Below, in pieces: positions 1 to 10,529 of a DNA stretch of 64,000 nt (its first letter is position 1; each line of letters starts with the position of its first letter). Source of the DNA: Turnera subulata. Lineage: Eukaryota > Streptophyta > Magnoliopsida > Malpighiales > Passifloraceae. The notes under the pieces were generated by a model. The model saw only the letters and a list, made by a program, of their open reading frames with translations. It was not told the DNA's origin and made no database searches. The DNA lies in contig JAKUCV010002404.1 in the NCBI GenBank assembly GCA_028386065.3, positions 155,605-219,604 on the forward strand, written 5' to 3'. The position numbers and the translations under genes are program-made.

Positions 1-1617
1 TAAGGGTAGGTTTCGATTGATTTTTGTGCTCTTCTAGATTTCTTTAAATCTAATTCCTACTTGATGAAAGAAAGGGTTTTTCATTTTTGCTAAAAGTTAA
101 ATGGGTTTGAATCAAACCGCATGGCTGTTTTCCTAAAAACAGTTTATTTTGGTTTAGACTTGCTAAATGGCAATCTGTTGGACATGCATGCAGTTGATTT
201 TCAGTGAGGTACGATTTCCAGAACCTGAGGAGTGTGTCTAATTGCCTGGATGTGCTTCATCAGAAAACAAGCCACGGTTAGCTTTTATGATTAAGACTCA
301 GCTTTGAAGCATGTTGGCAAAGAACCAAGTAGCACTGTTTGGAGTGGTAAGGCGTACTACATTCCCCTTAAGCCCCAAGGTCCAGGTTTTGAGTCCTGGT
401 GGAAGCGGGGGTATGGAAATTGTGTTGTTGGTAGTGGTCCCACCTCAGGATGGTGATGTGTCGAGCCATGGGGAGATATTAGTCTGGTAGTCGAGTGGGA
501 TACTCTTCTAGCATAGAAAAAGAAAAGCATGTTGGCAAAGATGTTGGCAAAGATGTGACTGACGATAGATGAGAGGTAATTTTCAGTTCCTTACATATTG
601 TCCTCTCCACATTGATTTATGGGTTAGATTGTGGTTCCATGCCAGGTCTTTACTAGGCTAGGCTCCCTTGCATTATTGCCTATTGCCTATCCAAAAAACG
701 TTTGCAATTGGAGTATATAAGGATACTTTTCAACAGCAAGAATTATTCGGAAAGGCAGATAGCTACATGACATGCTCTCATTTGCTTTTGTTTGGAAAAT
801 GCAACTTGCAATCTTGTACTGGATGACAACACAGAATGATGGTTGAGCCACAATTTTTTTGTGGTCAAGCAGTCACCAAATCTATTGTCAAATCTTGACC
901 TTACTAAGTTAGCACAGGTGGTCGTTGTTGAACACTTTTATTGTTTAGATGTCATTTCAGGGTATGAAATTTGAGTCAACCGTATCTTGCAGAAAGGCTG
1001 TAGGTCTTCTCAAGAGAAGTTCGGGCACTGCTGGCAACCAAACAACTCTTCGGATTCTGAGCAGATTTAATGTTTCAATGGCCAACTACCAGTTGCATAA
1101 TGTCAAGTGATCTGTTTTTTTTTGTCTGTAAATGTGTCCTCAAGAGCAGCTTGTGCCTCTCAAAGCAGAAAAAAAGGCACAGCATCTGGAAAGGCAGATA
1201 AAGATAAAGGAAAAGGTGAAGAGCAAAAATGGTGGGGATTTAGTTAGCTTTTTGCTTTGCTTTGAAGAGATAACATGATAGGGGGTTATCTTGTGTTGAA
1301 ACTTCCCAATGCTTATATGGAACCTTCTAAATTGTCGACTTCATGGCCTACTTGTAAGATTGCCAAAAGATTTGCTTGGGTATTTTTTGGTTAGTGCTCT
1401 CCTTGCTGTTTGTTTTTTTCCACTGAATAGAAAAGAAAAGTATGATTTGGTTCAATTTTTCGTTTGGTCCCATGCCAATGGTCCTAACACCTTTGTTATT
1501 CCTTGTATTTTTTTATGGGCTTAATTATAATTTAAATTAGTTAAAACATCTCTGAACTGGGTCAGACATTTGTTATTTTTTTAATGTCGGAAAGATCAGA
1601 CATTTGTTGAGCTTGTT
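1..1617. other. Intergenic or gene-tail DNA, possible terminal exon
   Basis: No long reading frame is present. A weak candidate for the last exon of an unidentified plus-strand gene starts after an AG at 1167-1168 and ends at TAG 1245-1247. It codes a lysine-rich tail ending in EEQKWWGFS. A second open segment lies at 205-276 between an AG and a GT, but I could not join the two in one frame. This may equally be non-coding. A SINE sits inside the region and is listed separately. Confidence 0.2.
324..524 (+). mobile_element. tRNA-derived SINE with 17-bp target duplication
   Basis: The body of about 200 bp has an A-box-like start (TGGAGTGGTAAGG) and a B-box-like segment (GGTTTTGAGTCC) near 392-403, the layout of an RNA polymerase III promoter derived from a tRNA. 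It ends in an A-rich tail. It is flanked by a perfect 17-bp direct repeat, AAGCATGTTGGCAAAGA, at 307-323 and 525-541, so the insertion boundaries are clear. Plant SINEs use LINE enzymes to move. Confidence 0.75.
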
Positions 1618-1628
1618 TATGAATTGGT

Positions 1629-1925
1629 CTTTTTTTTTTTGAACATTGGATGATGTATATTAAATGTAAAATTAAGAATACATGTTATCTATGTACATAA
1701 GATCGGGTATTTAGTCGGTGAGGAGGACATTGGTTCTTCTTTACTGCCATAACAATACGGCCAGCAACCCTATTAGCAGCTCTAGGTACATAAATAATAG
1801 AAATATGATCCAAATGTAGCAACAAAGTTTGCACATCCTCAATGATGGTCTTTGCTGAAACATTAGATTTAGCTTTCTTCTTAAGTGCCAATGGTACTTG
1901 TATGGAGTCAACCTCCACCGTGTGA
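1629..1925 (-). mobile_element. 5'-truncated LINE tail with RNase H fragment
   Basis: On the minus strand, 1918-1685 codes 77 residues resembling the C-terminal half of the RNase H-like domain of plant L1-type LINEs: EVDS near the start (the acidic catalytic strand), then DVQTLLLHLDHISIIYVPRAANRVA, where the VPRxxNxxA pattern is typical. The fragment is followed on the minus strand by a short AT-rich 3' tail and a poly-A run (T run at 1630-1640 on the plus strand). The upstream part of the LINE is missing, as expected for a 5'-truncated insertion. It is non-functional. Confidence 0.65.
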
Positions 1926-2765
1926 AGTCTCTTGAAAAATATTTTTCAGATACAAACCACCCGAACCCCGACGCGTTTTTTTGGCCTTCCAAATGCTGGG
2001 TTTGGGTTCATACCTAACCCCACGAAACCCAACCCGCGTTCAAAACGGGCACAAAGTGAATATGTGGTTTCTTTGAAGAAAAAGCCTATGGTTTGAAAAC
2101 TCCTTTGATAAGCCGAGGCAACACGTGATATCCTGGAAATTGTGCTGCATTGCACCTTGCATTAAACACGCCGTTTTATTAACGTTCCTTTTCAAAAGAA
2201 ATCACGTGATGTTGGATGAGTTGAAAGGCTTTTTTTATCTTCTTGCACTTAAAAAGCCAACTAAAAACACATGACAAAATTGGATGAATCAAGATATATA
2301 GAATAATTTTGATGGAGTTATTTACAAATTAAGGAAGGGATTATTTTGCTGGACCACAAGGATTTTTTTAAATTAGTGTTTTTTATTCCTTTAAGAGCTT
2401 CAATAATAAAAAAAAAAAGATACAAGAAAGGAGAAATAAGCACCAATGATTAAAAAACTTTCAAATCCAGATATGGTACAAGAGCCTCTCATCAAAATTT
2501 TCTAAAGGCAAGCTTACGTTACATATCATTAGCCCGTAAGTACTTATTTATTATTGAAGTTTATAAATAGTTTTTCTATCCTCAATTGAAAGTGAAAGGC
2601 GAGACATTAGAAGTTTGAGAAACCATGAACTTATTTAGTGCACATAAAATTTTTGAAAGATTTTTGAGATAAACATTGTGAGCAAGGAATGAGTTATTCT
2701 TTCTGTATTAGAAAATTTTTTCCTTAGAATGAGATCGGTTTAATTTTACTTGGATATTATGAATC
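1926..2765. other. AT-rich intergenic DNA, nothing recognised
   Basis: No coding pattern, RNA gene or terminal repeat was recognised. A short GC-richer patch near 1960-2050 contains runs resembling ACCCAACCC but gives no recognisable protein. Confidence 0.5.
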
Positions 2766-3399
2766 AAAATTAGGAACATTTTTGATGTAGCTCATTAGGG
2801 TTTTTTCTTCTCTCTCTTTCTCTCTGAGAAAATCCTAGATCTACAAATTTGGAGCTGCCGTCGAGGACTTCCTTTCCGGCGGTAAGCCCCCACTGGTATT
2901 TCCTTTAGTTTTTTTTGTTTTCTTCCTTTTAGTTTTGTCAGTTTAGTCTCGCTGTTTGTGAGTTTTTTATTACCCTTTTTTGGGGTTTGGTTTTCTCCTT
3001 CAGGGAGCCCTTGTCACCTTCTTTGAGTGTTGTTTTGTTTTCTCTGGAATAAAATCATGGGAGCCAAAAGTGTAACAGCCCGGGTAAAAATTTTGGATTT
3101 TTACCGGACTGTAAAAGTCTATTTACCGTGATTTACTGTTGAATTAATCTTGGGTAATTAATTAAGGGTAAATCGAGAGTCGTTTTTCGAAACTGAGGGT
3201 TTTTCCGCGCTCGTGATTTTCCCGTGGATTTTTCGGAACTAAGTTGGTATTTTTCAGGTTCCCGAATTTCTCGGAAAATCACACCGGAAAATAACTAAGG
3301 AGGTATCAGTTATTTTCTGGTCCGGATCGGATTCGCCCGTAATACAGACGAATTGTATTATTACTCTCACATGAGTAATAGTAACATTTCAGTTTATAA

Positions 3400-3662
3400 A
3401 AAGAGAAGAGGAGCCGGTGGAGAGGAGAGGAAGAGAGGAAAAAAAAAAGAGAAGAGAAAAAGAAAGAAAAAGAGGGAAAAGAGAAAAAGAAAAGAAAAAA
3501 AAATAATAAGAAAAGAAAAAGAAAAAGAAATAGAAAATATAGAAAAAAAAAGAAACAGAGAGAGTGGAAAAAAAAAGAAGAAAAAAAAAGAAGAAGAAAG
3601 AAATTCGGGAAAAAAAAAGAAAGAAAATCAAGAAAGGAAAAGAAAAGAAAAAAACGAGAGGG
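3400..3662 (+). repeat. Homopurine (GA) tract in LTR
   Basis: About 260 bases are almost entirely A and G on the plus strand. Long reading frames here are poly-Lys/Glu on one strand and poly-Phe/Ser on the other, both artefacts of composition. Counterpart tracts occur at 7700-7950, 12975-13071 and 62200-62478, always just before a GC-rich segment, so the tract is part of LTR architecture. It could form triplex DNA; this is inference. Confidence 0.9.
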
Positions 3663-5706
3663 GAACAGTTCGCCAGCTTCCGCCTCTGCACTGTGCACGC
3701 CGGCCGGTTCCCCGCCGCCTCGCGCTCCACCGCTCACCTCAGCCTGTCGCCCGTGCCGTCGCGAGCTTGCCGCCGCTGTCGCCTCCGGTTTCCGCCTGCC
3801 GAAGCGCCTGTGGGAGACGTTGACCCGCCGGATTGCCCACGGATCTGCTTCCTTCCGCCTCCTGCTCAGCTGCCGGCGACGTCGCGCCGTTCTTCCGCCG
3901 CCTTGGAGTCCCCCTCATGTCGTCGTTGATGCTGCGTCGCCCTCCTCGCCTCGCCTCGCCTCCGTGCATGCGCCGTCGTCAGCAACCCGAGGTGAGACCC
4001 GTGTTCGACCCGTTTAGGTTGGTTTATCCGTTTTGTTTCGTGGGCATGGGTCTGGGCTAGCTGGTCTGGGCTGCTGGGCGCACGGGCCTGCTCGTGCGGG
4101 CCTGCTGCTGGTTGCCTGGGCCTGGTCCTGTTCAGCCCACCCCGATTAATTAAAAAAAAACAATTTACTTATATATATTTATTTATACATAATCTGATAT
4201 ATAATTTTGGAAAAAAATTATATAGTTATTTTGAGAAAATTATGGACAATATAATTCTGGAATTTTCAGGAAAATATAAATATATTTACTTTGATAAATA
4301 ATTAAGTTATGTTTTGAAAAAACTAATATTACTTGGAAAATTATATATATGCCTTGAAATTAATTTCTGGAAAATTTAATATGTATATTATTTAGTCTGA
4401 AAAATTATGATTTTGGTGTATGTATATGAATATGTATTTAGTAAATTAAAAGTAATTATGTTTTGTGTTGGAAAATTAAATTGTATATATATTTAGGAAA
4501 AAGATAAATACTACATAAATATTTTCTGAAAATTATAAATAGGTTGTTATTTTCTGGAAAAATTATAGTAATTATTATTTTGGAAATTATAGTTACTTTA
4601 TGAAAAATATTTTGAAAAATAATTTTAATTAAAGTATGGTACCAAAGTAGTATTCGGATATACGTTTGGATAAATATTTTCGGTAAATGGAAATAATAAC
4701 GAATATGAACCGGGATGGGTAATTTCGTAGTATTGGCATCATTGCATACCGAATATGTGCATTTATGTGTATGTATGATTTTGTTGTATAGGTTTGCATA
4801 TCGGGCAGTTTCCCGAGGAGCCGGCGTCGGACCGGTCATAGTTTCCGAAGTTGAGTAATCGACCAAGGTGAGGATGGATAACCCTTGATATGTGCCCGTA
4901 ATACTGTGTTTGTTTTGTTGCTTGATTGAACTGCTGAGATGATTACTGTTGGTTGATTGACTGTTATGATGTTGTCGTTGGGAGGCTGCGATCGAAAAGT
5001 TTTGGAAGGGAAAAATACTTCGAAGATGCACCCGCTCCTGTGATATTGGATTTGCGATATTGTGTTGAGAATAATGATGAACTGGTCAATGTGGATAATT
5101 GTATGTTTTGTTGTTTGAATGAACTACTGAGAGGGTCATTGTCAGATATTTGACTGTTATGGTTGTTGATGTTGCTGTTGATGGACTGTGCTATTGGACG
5201 TGTGAATATTGTGATGAACTGTTCATTGTAAATAATTGGTGTTATATGTACTGTTGATGGATATTTGGTAATATGGAATTGTTTTGGGTATTTGGCAGCT
5301 ATGGTTATTGTTGTTGTCGTTGCTATGATGTTGATTTGCTTGATTGAACCGTTGTATGACTGTTGTTGGTTTATTGGATACTGTGTTGTGATTGATGTTG
5401 GACTGTGAGTAATTGATGTTATGGAACTGATGAAGGATTTGCCTGTTGTGTAACTTGAGCTAATAGGATAGTGGATAATTGTTGACTGTTATGGATATCG
5501 TGATTGTTGACGGTAGACAGTGTTGTGATTGGAAAATTGGAATAAACTATTGATTGTGGATAATTGGGAAATGGAAATTGGAAATTGGAATTGGAATTGA
5601 TATGAGATGATGATATATGTGAGAAGTAGTGGTACGACCCGATGGTTTGAAGATTAATTCTGTGATGCTATGGTCGGTTACTTGGTTTGGATACTTGATT
5701 TGATTG

Positions 5707-6030
5707 GCATGTTGATGCCTGTGGTTGGGGTATACCAAATACCCAGTGGCTCGGATATGCCGAATATCCGCAGTGGCTCGGATATGCCGAATATCCGCAG
5801 TGGCTCAGATATGCCGAATATCTGGTTAGCATGTTGTTGCCTGTGGTTGGGGTATACCAAATACCCAGTGGCTCGGATATGCCGAATATCCGCAGTGGCT
5901 CGGATATGCCGAATATCCGCAGTGGCTCAGATATGCTGAATATCTGGTTAGCATGTTGTTGCCTGAGGTTGGGGTATACCGAATACCCAGTGGTTTGGAT
6001 ATACCAAATATCCGGGATTTGAGATGTGGA
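5707..6030 (+). repeat. 122-bp tandem array built from short palindromic units
   Basis: Units starting GCATGTTG at 5707, 5829 and 5951 are 122 bp apart. Each contains GGGTATACC..AATACCC and three 27-28-bp subrepeats with a near-palindrome, GGATATGCCGAATATCC. The array lies within the solo LTR. The third unit is partial and diverged. Confidence 0.85.
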
Positions 6031-6385
6031 TTGGTTTGACCTAGCATCCAGAATTAATTGATAACCTGGTACGACCCTAGCTCGTCCAGTGACGGGACCG
6101 AAAGATAAAAATTGGTAATAAAGTTAATAAGTAATCATTTGGACTTGGCTTTGATATGATTTAGTAGGATTCTTCTATCGTGTTGTTTGTGTTGGTTTCC
6201 TCTGTTATGTTGTCCGTGTTGGTTTCCTCTGATGTGTTGTTTGAGTTGGATTCCTCTGTCGTGAAGTATGTGTTAGTTGCTATGACAGTATCCTTGTGAT
6301 GTGATTGTATGTGTTTATTGTGGCGATTGTTCTGTTTATTTCGAAAGTATTATGGTTGATTATATATCACTGTTTATCTTTCATT

Positions 6386-6406
6386 GGTGAGCGCTTCGGA
6401 CTCACC
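6386..6406 (+). promoter_or_regulatory. Conserved LTR hairpin with C(TTCG)G loop
   Basis: GGTGAG and CTCACC can pair as a 6-bp stem around a segment containing CTTCGG, which as RNA would be the very stable cUUCGg tetraloop. The same 21-base motif with one G/A difference recurs at 9898-9918, 15017-15037, 20377-20397 (minus) and 27613-27633 (minus). A second hairpin follows directly: CCTGCGGG pairs with CCCGTAGG around a GTTTCAT-type loop. Confidence 0.6.
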
Positions 6407-7928
6407 CCTCGCCTGCGGGGTTTCATCCCGTAGGATGAGTTGTTTCATGTACAGGCTTGGTGCATTCCAGACAGGCTGCAGCGTTTCCCTTGGACAGGCT
6501 TGGATCCATAGATTGCATGTGTCGCATATAGTGTTAGTGAGTTTAAGTCTTCCGCTGTGCATATTGTTATTGTTGTTGGGCCATTGGGCCAGTTTCATTA
6601 TTATTGATGTTATTGATGTTGGGCCGTAGGGCCTTATTGTTGTTTATATTCTTGGGCTGTTGAGCCAGGGTTATGCTTTATACACTGTATGCTAGGCCTT
6701 GTTGGGCTGGGTTGTCACAGTTCCGGCACGTGTTTACTGTATACGGTAAACACGGGTCGGGGCGTCTCAAAAAGCTTTGGAGGAAGATTTGATTTGAAGA
6801 GTAGATCTTTATTTGCTGCTGTAATTTACCAACAAGGAGAAGATGTGGCATGAACTATACAAGTTATGATGCCCGTAGAGACGCTCATCGTCGGAGTAGT
6901 GTGCCTTTATAAATCCTCTTTTGAAGGAGATGCATCTTGTTGTTGTGTAGTTTCATGTAGTAGGTTGAGATCTATTCTTACGTCAGATTTTTCTTCAGAT
7001 CATTTGTATCTTCAATTATGTATTCTCAGATCTCTAGATCTGTTTACATAATGAATGAAGAATGCTTCGTTTATCAAAAAAAAAAATTAGGAACATTTTT
7101 TGTTAATTTAGGTTTGAAACTTGAATATTTGAAAAAAAATAAGTACGGATTTAAGTGAGCTTTTGTAAAAACCTAAGTTAGAGTTAAATCTTATAAAAAC
7201 TCTTATAAAATGTTATAACTTGTACCTCATAAAAAGATTGTACTAGGTTGAGTTTCAACTCTTATAAATGTTTTTTTATTGTGTTTAATTGCTCTTTCTT
7301 TCTTATAGAGAAAATCCCCAACTCTCACACTAAGTTTGAACCTTAGTGGCTTTGGCCAATGCCAAGGTTTTATGTAATAGTCCGGGTAAAAAATTTGGAT
7401 TTTTACCGGGACTGTAAAAGTCTTTTTACCGTGATTTACTGTTGAATTAATCTTGGGTAATTAATTCAAGGTAAATCGGGAGTCGTTTTTCAAAACCGAG
7501 AGTTTTCCCGCGCTTGCGATTTTTCCGTGGATTTTTCGGGCCTAAGTCAGTATTTTTTGGGGTCCCGGAATTCTCGGAAAAATCACACCGGAAAATAACT
7601 AAGGGGGTATCGATTATTTTCTGGTCCGGACCGGACTCGCTCGAGATAATTGCATTATTGAAGCTCACATGTCAAATAGTAAAAAAACAGTTTAAAGCCG
7701 GTGAAGAAGAAGGGGGGAGAAAGAGAAGAGGAAAGAAAAGAGAAAAGAAAGAAGAGAAAAAAAAAGAGAGGAAAAGAGAAAAAAAGAGGGAAGAAAAAGA
7801 AAAATAGAGAGAAAAGAAAGAAGAGGAGAAAAAAAAGGAGAGGAAAAAAAAAAGAAATGAAGGAAGGGAAAAAAGAAATGGAAATCGGGAAGGAAGGAAA
7901 AAGAGGGAAAAAAAAAGAAAAAAAGAGA

Positions 7929-7952
7929 GGGGGGGGGGGGGGGGGGGGGGGG
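7929..7952 (+). repeat. Run of 24 guanines
   Basis: This is an uninterrupted G tract at the end of the LTR purine tract. The 3' LTR has 15 G at 13057-13071. Such tracts can form G-quadruplexes and slip during replication or sequencing, so the exact count is uncertain. Confidence 0.8.
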
Positions 7953-9286
7953 AGGAGCCACCACACACGCGCCGGACCACCACCCATCACCGCCGTCACC
8001 TCCTTTCCTTCCTCTTCTTGTCGCGCGCCAGCTGGATGCGTCGCCTCATCTGGAACGCTACCCTCGTCCGCCTCCGATTCCGTACTGCCGGTTGGACAAG
8101 ACAACCCGCGAGCAGAGCCGTCAGACCCACCTCCCTACTACAGCCGACGACCTTCACCAATGATAGTAGCCGCGCCGCCCTCGCCTCCTCTTTGCCGTCG
8201 TGCTCGCACCCCCGCGCCGTTCCGACCACGCTGCCCCGTCGACCGACGCCTAGGTGAGCTTGGGGAAGAAGATGACCCGTCGGGTCGTGGCTGTGGGTCG
8301 GGTTTGACCCGACGCCTCATCCGGGTCGCAAGTGTGGGCTGTGTGTGAGGTTGGGTTGGGCTGGGCTGGACCGATGTGCAGCTGGGCCTCGCGTGGGCCT
8401 ACTCCTGGGCTCCTGCTTGGAGTTTGGGTCTGGTCTATGTGGTGGGTTGGGTTGGCACTATTGGCCCAGTCCGATTTAATTAAAAAAAATAAACATATAA
8501 TTCTGGAAAAAATATATATACTTATATTTTGGAAAATTAAATAACTATATCAGGTTTTGGAAATTATTATTATGTTTTATACCATGATATATATACCCTA
8601 GAAAATTATATATAAGTTGTTGTTTTTCTAAAAAAATTATGGAATTACCTTTGGAAAGATCTATATATGGTATACATAATTTATATTTACAAAAAATAGA
8701 GAATTATGTTGATATTATTATAGTTTGGAAATGTATGTTACCTTTGGGAAATATATATATGTACTTTGAAAATTAAAGGTAATTATATTTTATGTTGGAA
8801 AATATTATTATATATATTTAGAAAAAGATAAATACTATATATATTTTCTGGAAATTATAAATAGATTATTATTTTTCTGGAAAAAATATGGAGACTATAA
8901 TTTTTGAAAATTATAATTATTTTATGAAAATATTTTAAAAGAGTTTTAATTAAAGTATGGTGCCGAAATTATATTCGGATATACGTATGGCATAATATTT
9001 TTGGTAAAAGAAGATAATAAAGGATATGAACCGGGATGGGTTATTTCGCAGTTTTGGCATCATAGTATACCGATTATGTGCATTTATGTGTATATATTGT
9101 TTTGCTGTATAGGTTCGGATATTGGGCAGTTTCCCGAGGAGCCGGCGTCGGACCGGTCATTGTCTCCGGAGTTGAGTAATCGGCCAAGGTGAGGATGGAT
9201 TTCCTTCAATATGTGCCTGTATTACTCTGTTTTTGTGCTTGATGTTTATTGCACTGTTGATGATTGCATTTGTTGTGATTGTTGTC

Positions 9287-9665
9287 GGGATGTTTATCCC
9301 AGTATTTTGATTTGGTATTTTTGGGATGTTTATCCCTGTGTTGATTTTCTGTGTCTTTTGGTTCAAAGTATAAAGTGGATTAATAATAAATTGTGATAAG
9401 GATGTCGATCCTTGATTTTGGATAGGGATGTCTATCCCGATATTTTGGTTAGGGATGTCGATCCCTGAGATTTGGTTTCGAATGACGATAATAAAAATGT
9501 CACGTGATAAGTAGTGGTACGACTCGATAGTTTGAGACTGTTTCATGGTGGCCGTGACCTGGGTTACTTGTGATAAGCATGTCTATGCTTGGGATGTCTA
9601 TCCCGTGATTATTTTTAGGATGTCTATCCCTGGGTTCGTATTTTTGGGATGTCGATCCTGGGTTC
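9287..9665 (+). repeat. Interspersed GGGATGT-ATCCC micro-hairpins in 5' LTR
   Basis: Short inverted repeats of the form GGGAT-GTNT-ATCCC recur at 9287-9300, 9323-9336, 9425-9438 and 9452-9465, with further copies to about 9660 and a variant AAGCATGTCTATGCTT near 9566. Spacing is irregular, so this is not a simple tandem repeat. The copy in the 3' LTR spans about 14405-14780. Confidence 0.8.
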
Positions 9666-9897
9666 TCTGGATTTGGTCTGGCACCTGGAATATGTTGATA
9701 ACCAGGTCTGACCTCTAGCTTATCCGTGACGGGGCCCGGAAAGATAAAATTGGAAATTGGTTTTTGTTTTTTTTTTAAGTTTTTTTTTTGGTCTTGGACC
9801 GGTTTTGGGTCGAGACTTTGTTTTGGTGTGTTTGGCTGTTTAGCCTGTGTTTGACTTGAGTAGTTATAGTGTGCATATCGATTGTCTTTCCTTCGTC

Positions 9898-9918
9898 GGT
9901 GAGCACTTCGGACTCACC
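9898..9918 (+). promoter_or_regulatory. Conserved LTR hairpin (5' LTR copy)
   Basis: Same GGTGAG..CTTCGG..CTCACC hairpin as at 6386, followed by the CCTGCGGG..CCCGTAGG hairpin. It lies about 340 bases before the LTR end. Confidence 0.6.
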
Positions 9919-10256
9919 CCTCACCTGCGGGCTTTCATCCCGTAGGATTGATTATTTGTGGTAGAGGATTGGTGCATTCCAGACAGACTGCGACGTTATC
10001 TCTTGGACAGGGCTCGGATCCATAGTTTGCATCAGTGTCGCATACAGTGTTTTGTGAGTTATTAAGTCTTCCGCTGTGCATTTTACTGATATTGTTGGGC
10101 CATTGGGCCGGTTGAGTTATTATTGATGTTGTTATTTTGGGCTATTGAGCCCGGCTTTTTGTTGTATACACTGTATGCTTGGGCTTGTTTTGGTTGGGTC
10201 GTTACAGTTCCAGCACGTGTTTACTGTGTACGGTAAATATGGGTCGGGGCGTTTCA

Positions 10257-10275
10257 TTTTGGTAGCGGAGCGGGC
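10257..10275 (+). promoter_or_regulatory. Primer-binding site
   Basis: The sequence directly after the LTR, TTTTGGTAGCGGAGCGGGC, has TGGTA-C-GAGC in common with the methionine-initiator tRNA type PBS (TGGTATCAGAGC) used by plant Gypsy elements. The same bases follow the 5' LTR of the chromovirus at 27250 on the minus strand. Confidence 0.65.
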
Positions 10276-10529
10276 GTTAGGTCTTGTTGGGTAGTCCTTG
10301 TGTGTCTGTTGTCCTTGTTTGCATAGTTCGCTCCATTGGTTTATTATTTTTATATCATTTTAGTTAGTGCATTATGGATCCATTCAAGGGACGCCAGCTG
10401 TCGCAGAACATACACATAAGAGGTAATGATGCCACAAATAAGCAGAAATATAAATATTATTAATAATACTAATATTTTCATTACAAACAAAAATATTACA
10501 TTGATATTTTATAAAAAAAGAAAATACAT

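Larger units (their letters stand above)
3071..6769 (+). mobile_element. Solo LTR of a Tekay-like Ty3/Gypsy element
   Basis: This 3.7-kb unit starts TGTAACAGCCCGGGTAAAAA and ends GGGTCGGGGCGTCTCA. It is flanked by the 5-bp duplication AAAAG (3066-3070 and 6770-6774). Its ends match the LTRs at 7373 and 12640. There is no primer-binding site or internal region next to it, so it is a solo LTR left by recombination between two LTRs. Internal landmarks are a purine tract, a GC-rich segment near 3660-4060, AT-rich DNA, a 122-bp repeat array and a conserved hairpin near the 3' end. Confidence 0.9.
2784..7082 (+). mobile_element. Internally deleted LINE-like insertion, split by a solo LTR
   Basis: An 18-bp direct repeat AAAATTAGGAACATTTTT flanks this segment (2766-2783 and 7083-7100), the mark of LINE-type target-primed insertion. 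The 5' part has a pyrimidine-rich start (TAGGGTTTTTTCTTC). The 3' part ends in AATGCTTCGTTTATC and a poly-A tail at 7077-7088. After removing the solo LTR at 3071-6769 and its TSD, only about 600 bp remain, with no endonuclease or RT coding. It is either a LINE that kept only its ends or a retrocopied transcript. The LTR inserted later. Confidence 0.65.
7373..10256 (+). repeat. 5' LTR of the non-autonomous element
   Basis: It starts TGTAATAGTCCGGGTAAAAA (first bases slightly diverged from the other copies) and ends GGGTCGGGGCGTTTCA. It has a longer purine tract than its 3' partner, with about 140 extra bases near 7790-7950, and a run of 24 G at 7929-7952. Confidence 0.9.

Noticed and set aside
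392..403. Possible functional tRNA genes at the A-box/B-box sites (also near 32938, 34411 and 58279)
   Set aside because: No cloverleaf can be completed; the flanks show SINE structure and target duplications.
3306..3823. Overlapping Lys/Glu-rich and Phe/Ser-rich frames of 110-156 codons
   Set aside because: They arise from the homopurine tract of the LTR. Both strands are open and the pattern repeats wherever this LTR occurs.
4456..5031. 191-codon minus-strand frame
   Set aside because: AT-rich composition, inside the LTR and with no recognisable domain. The related LTRs do not keep it open.
5700..6030. Possible CRISPR-like array
   Set aside because: The repeats are palindromic but contiguous, without unique spacers, and lie in a plant LTR.
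7655..8348. Frames up to 215 codons in the 5' LTR
   Set aside because: Same low-complexity purine tract and GC-rich segment; not conserved as protein between LTR copies.
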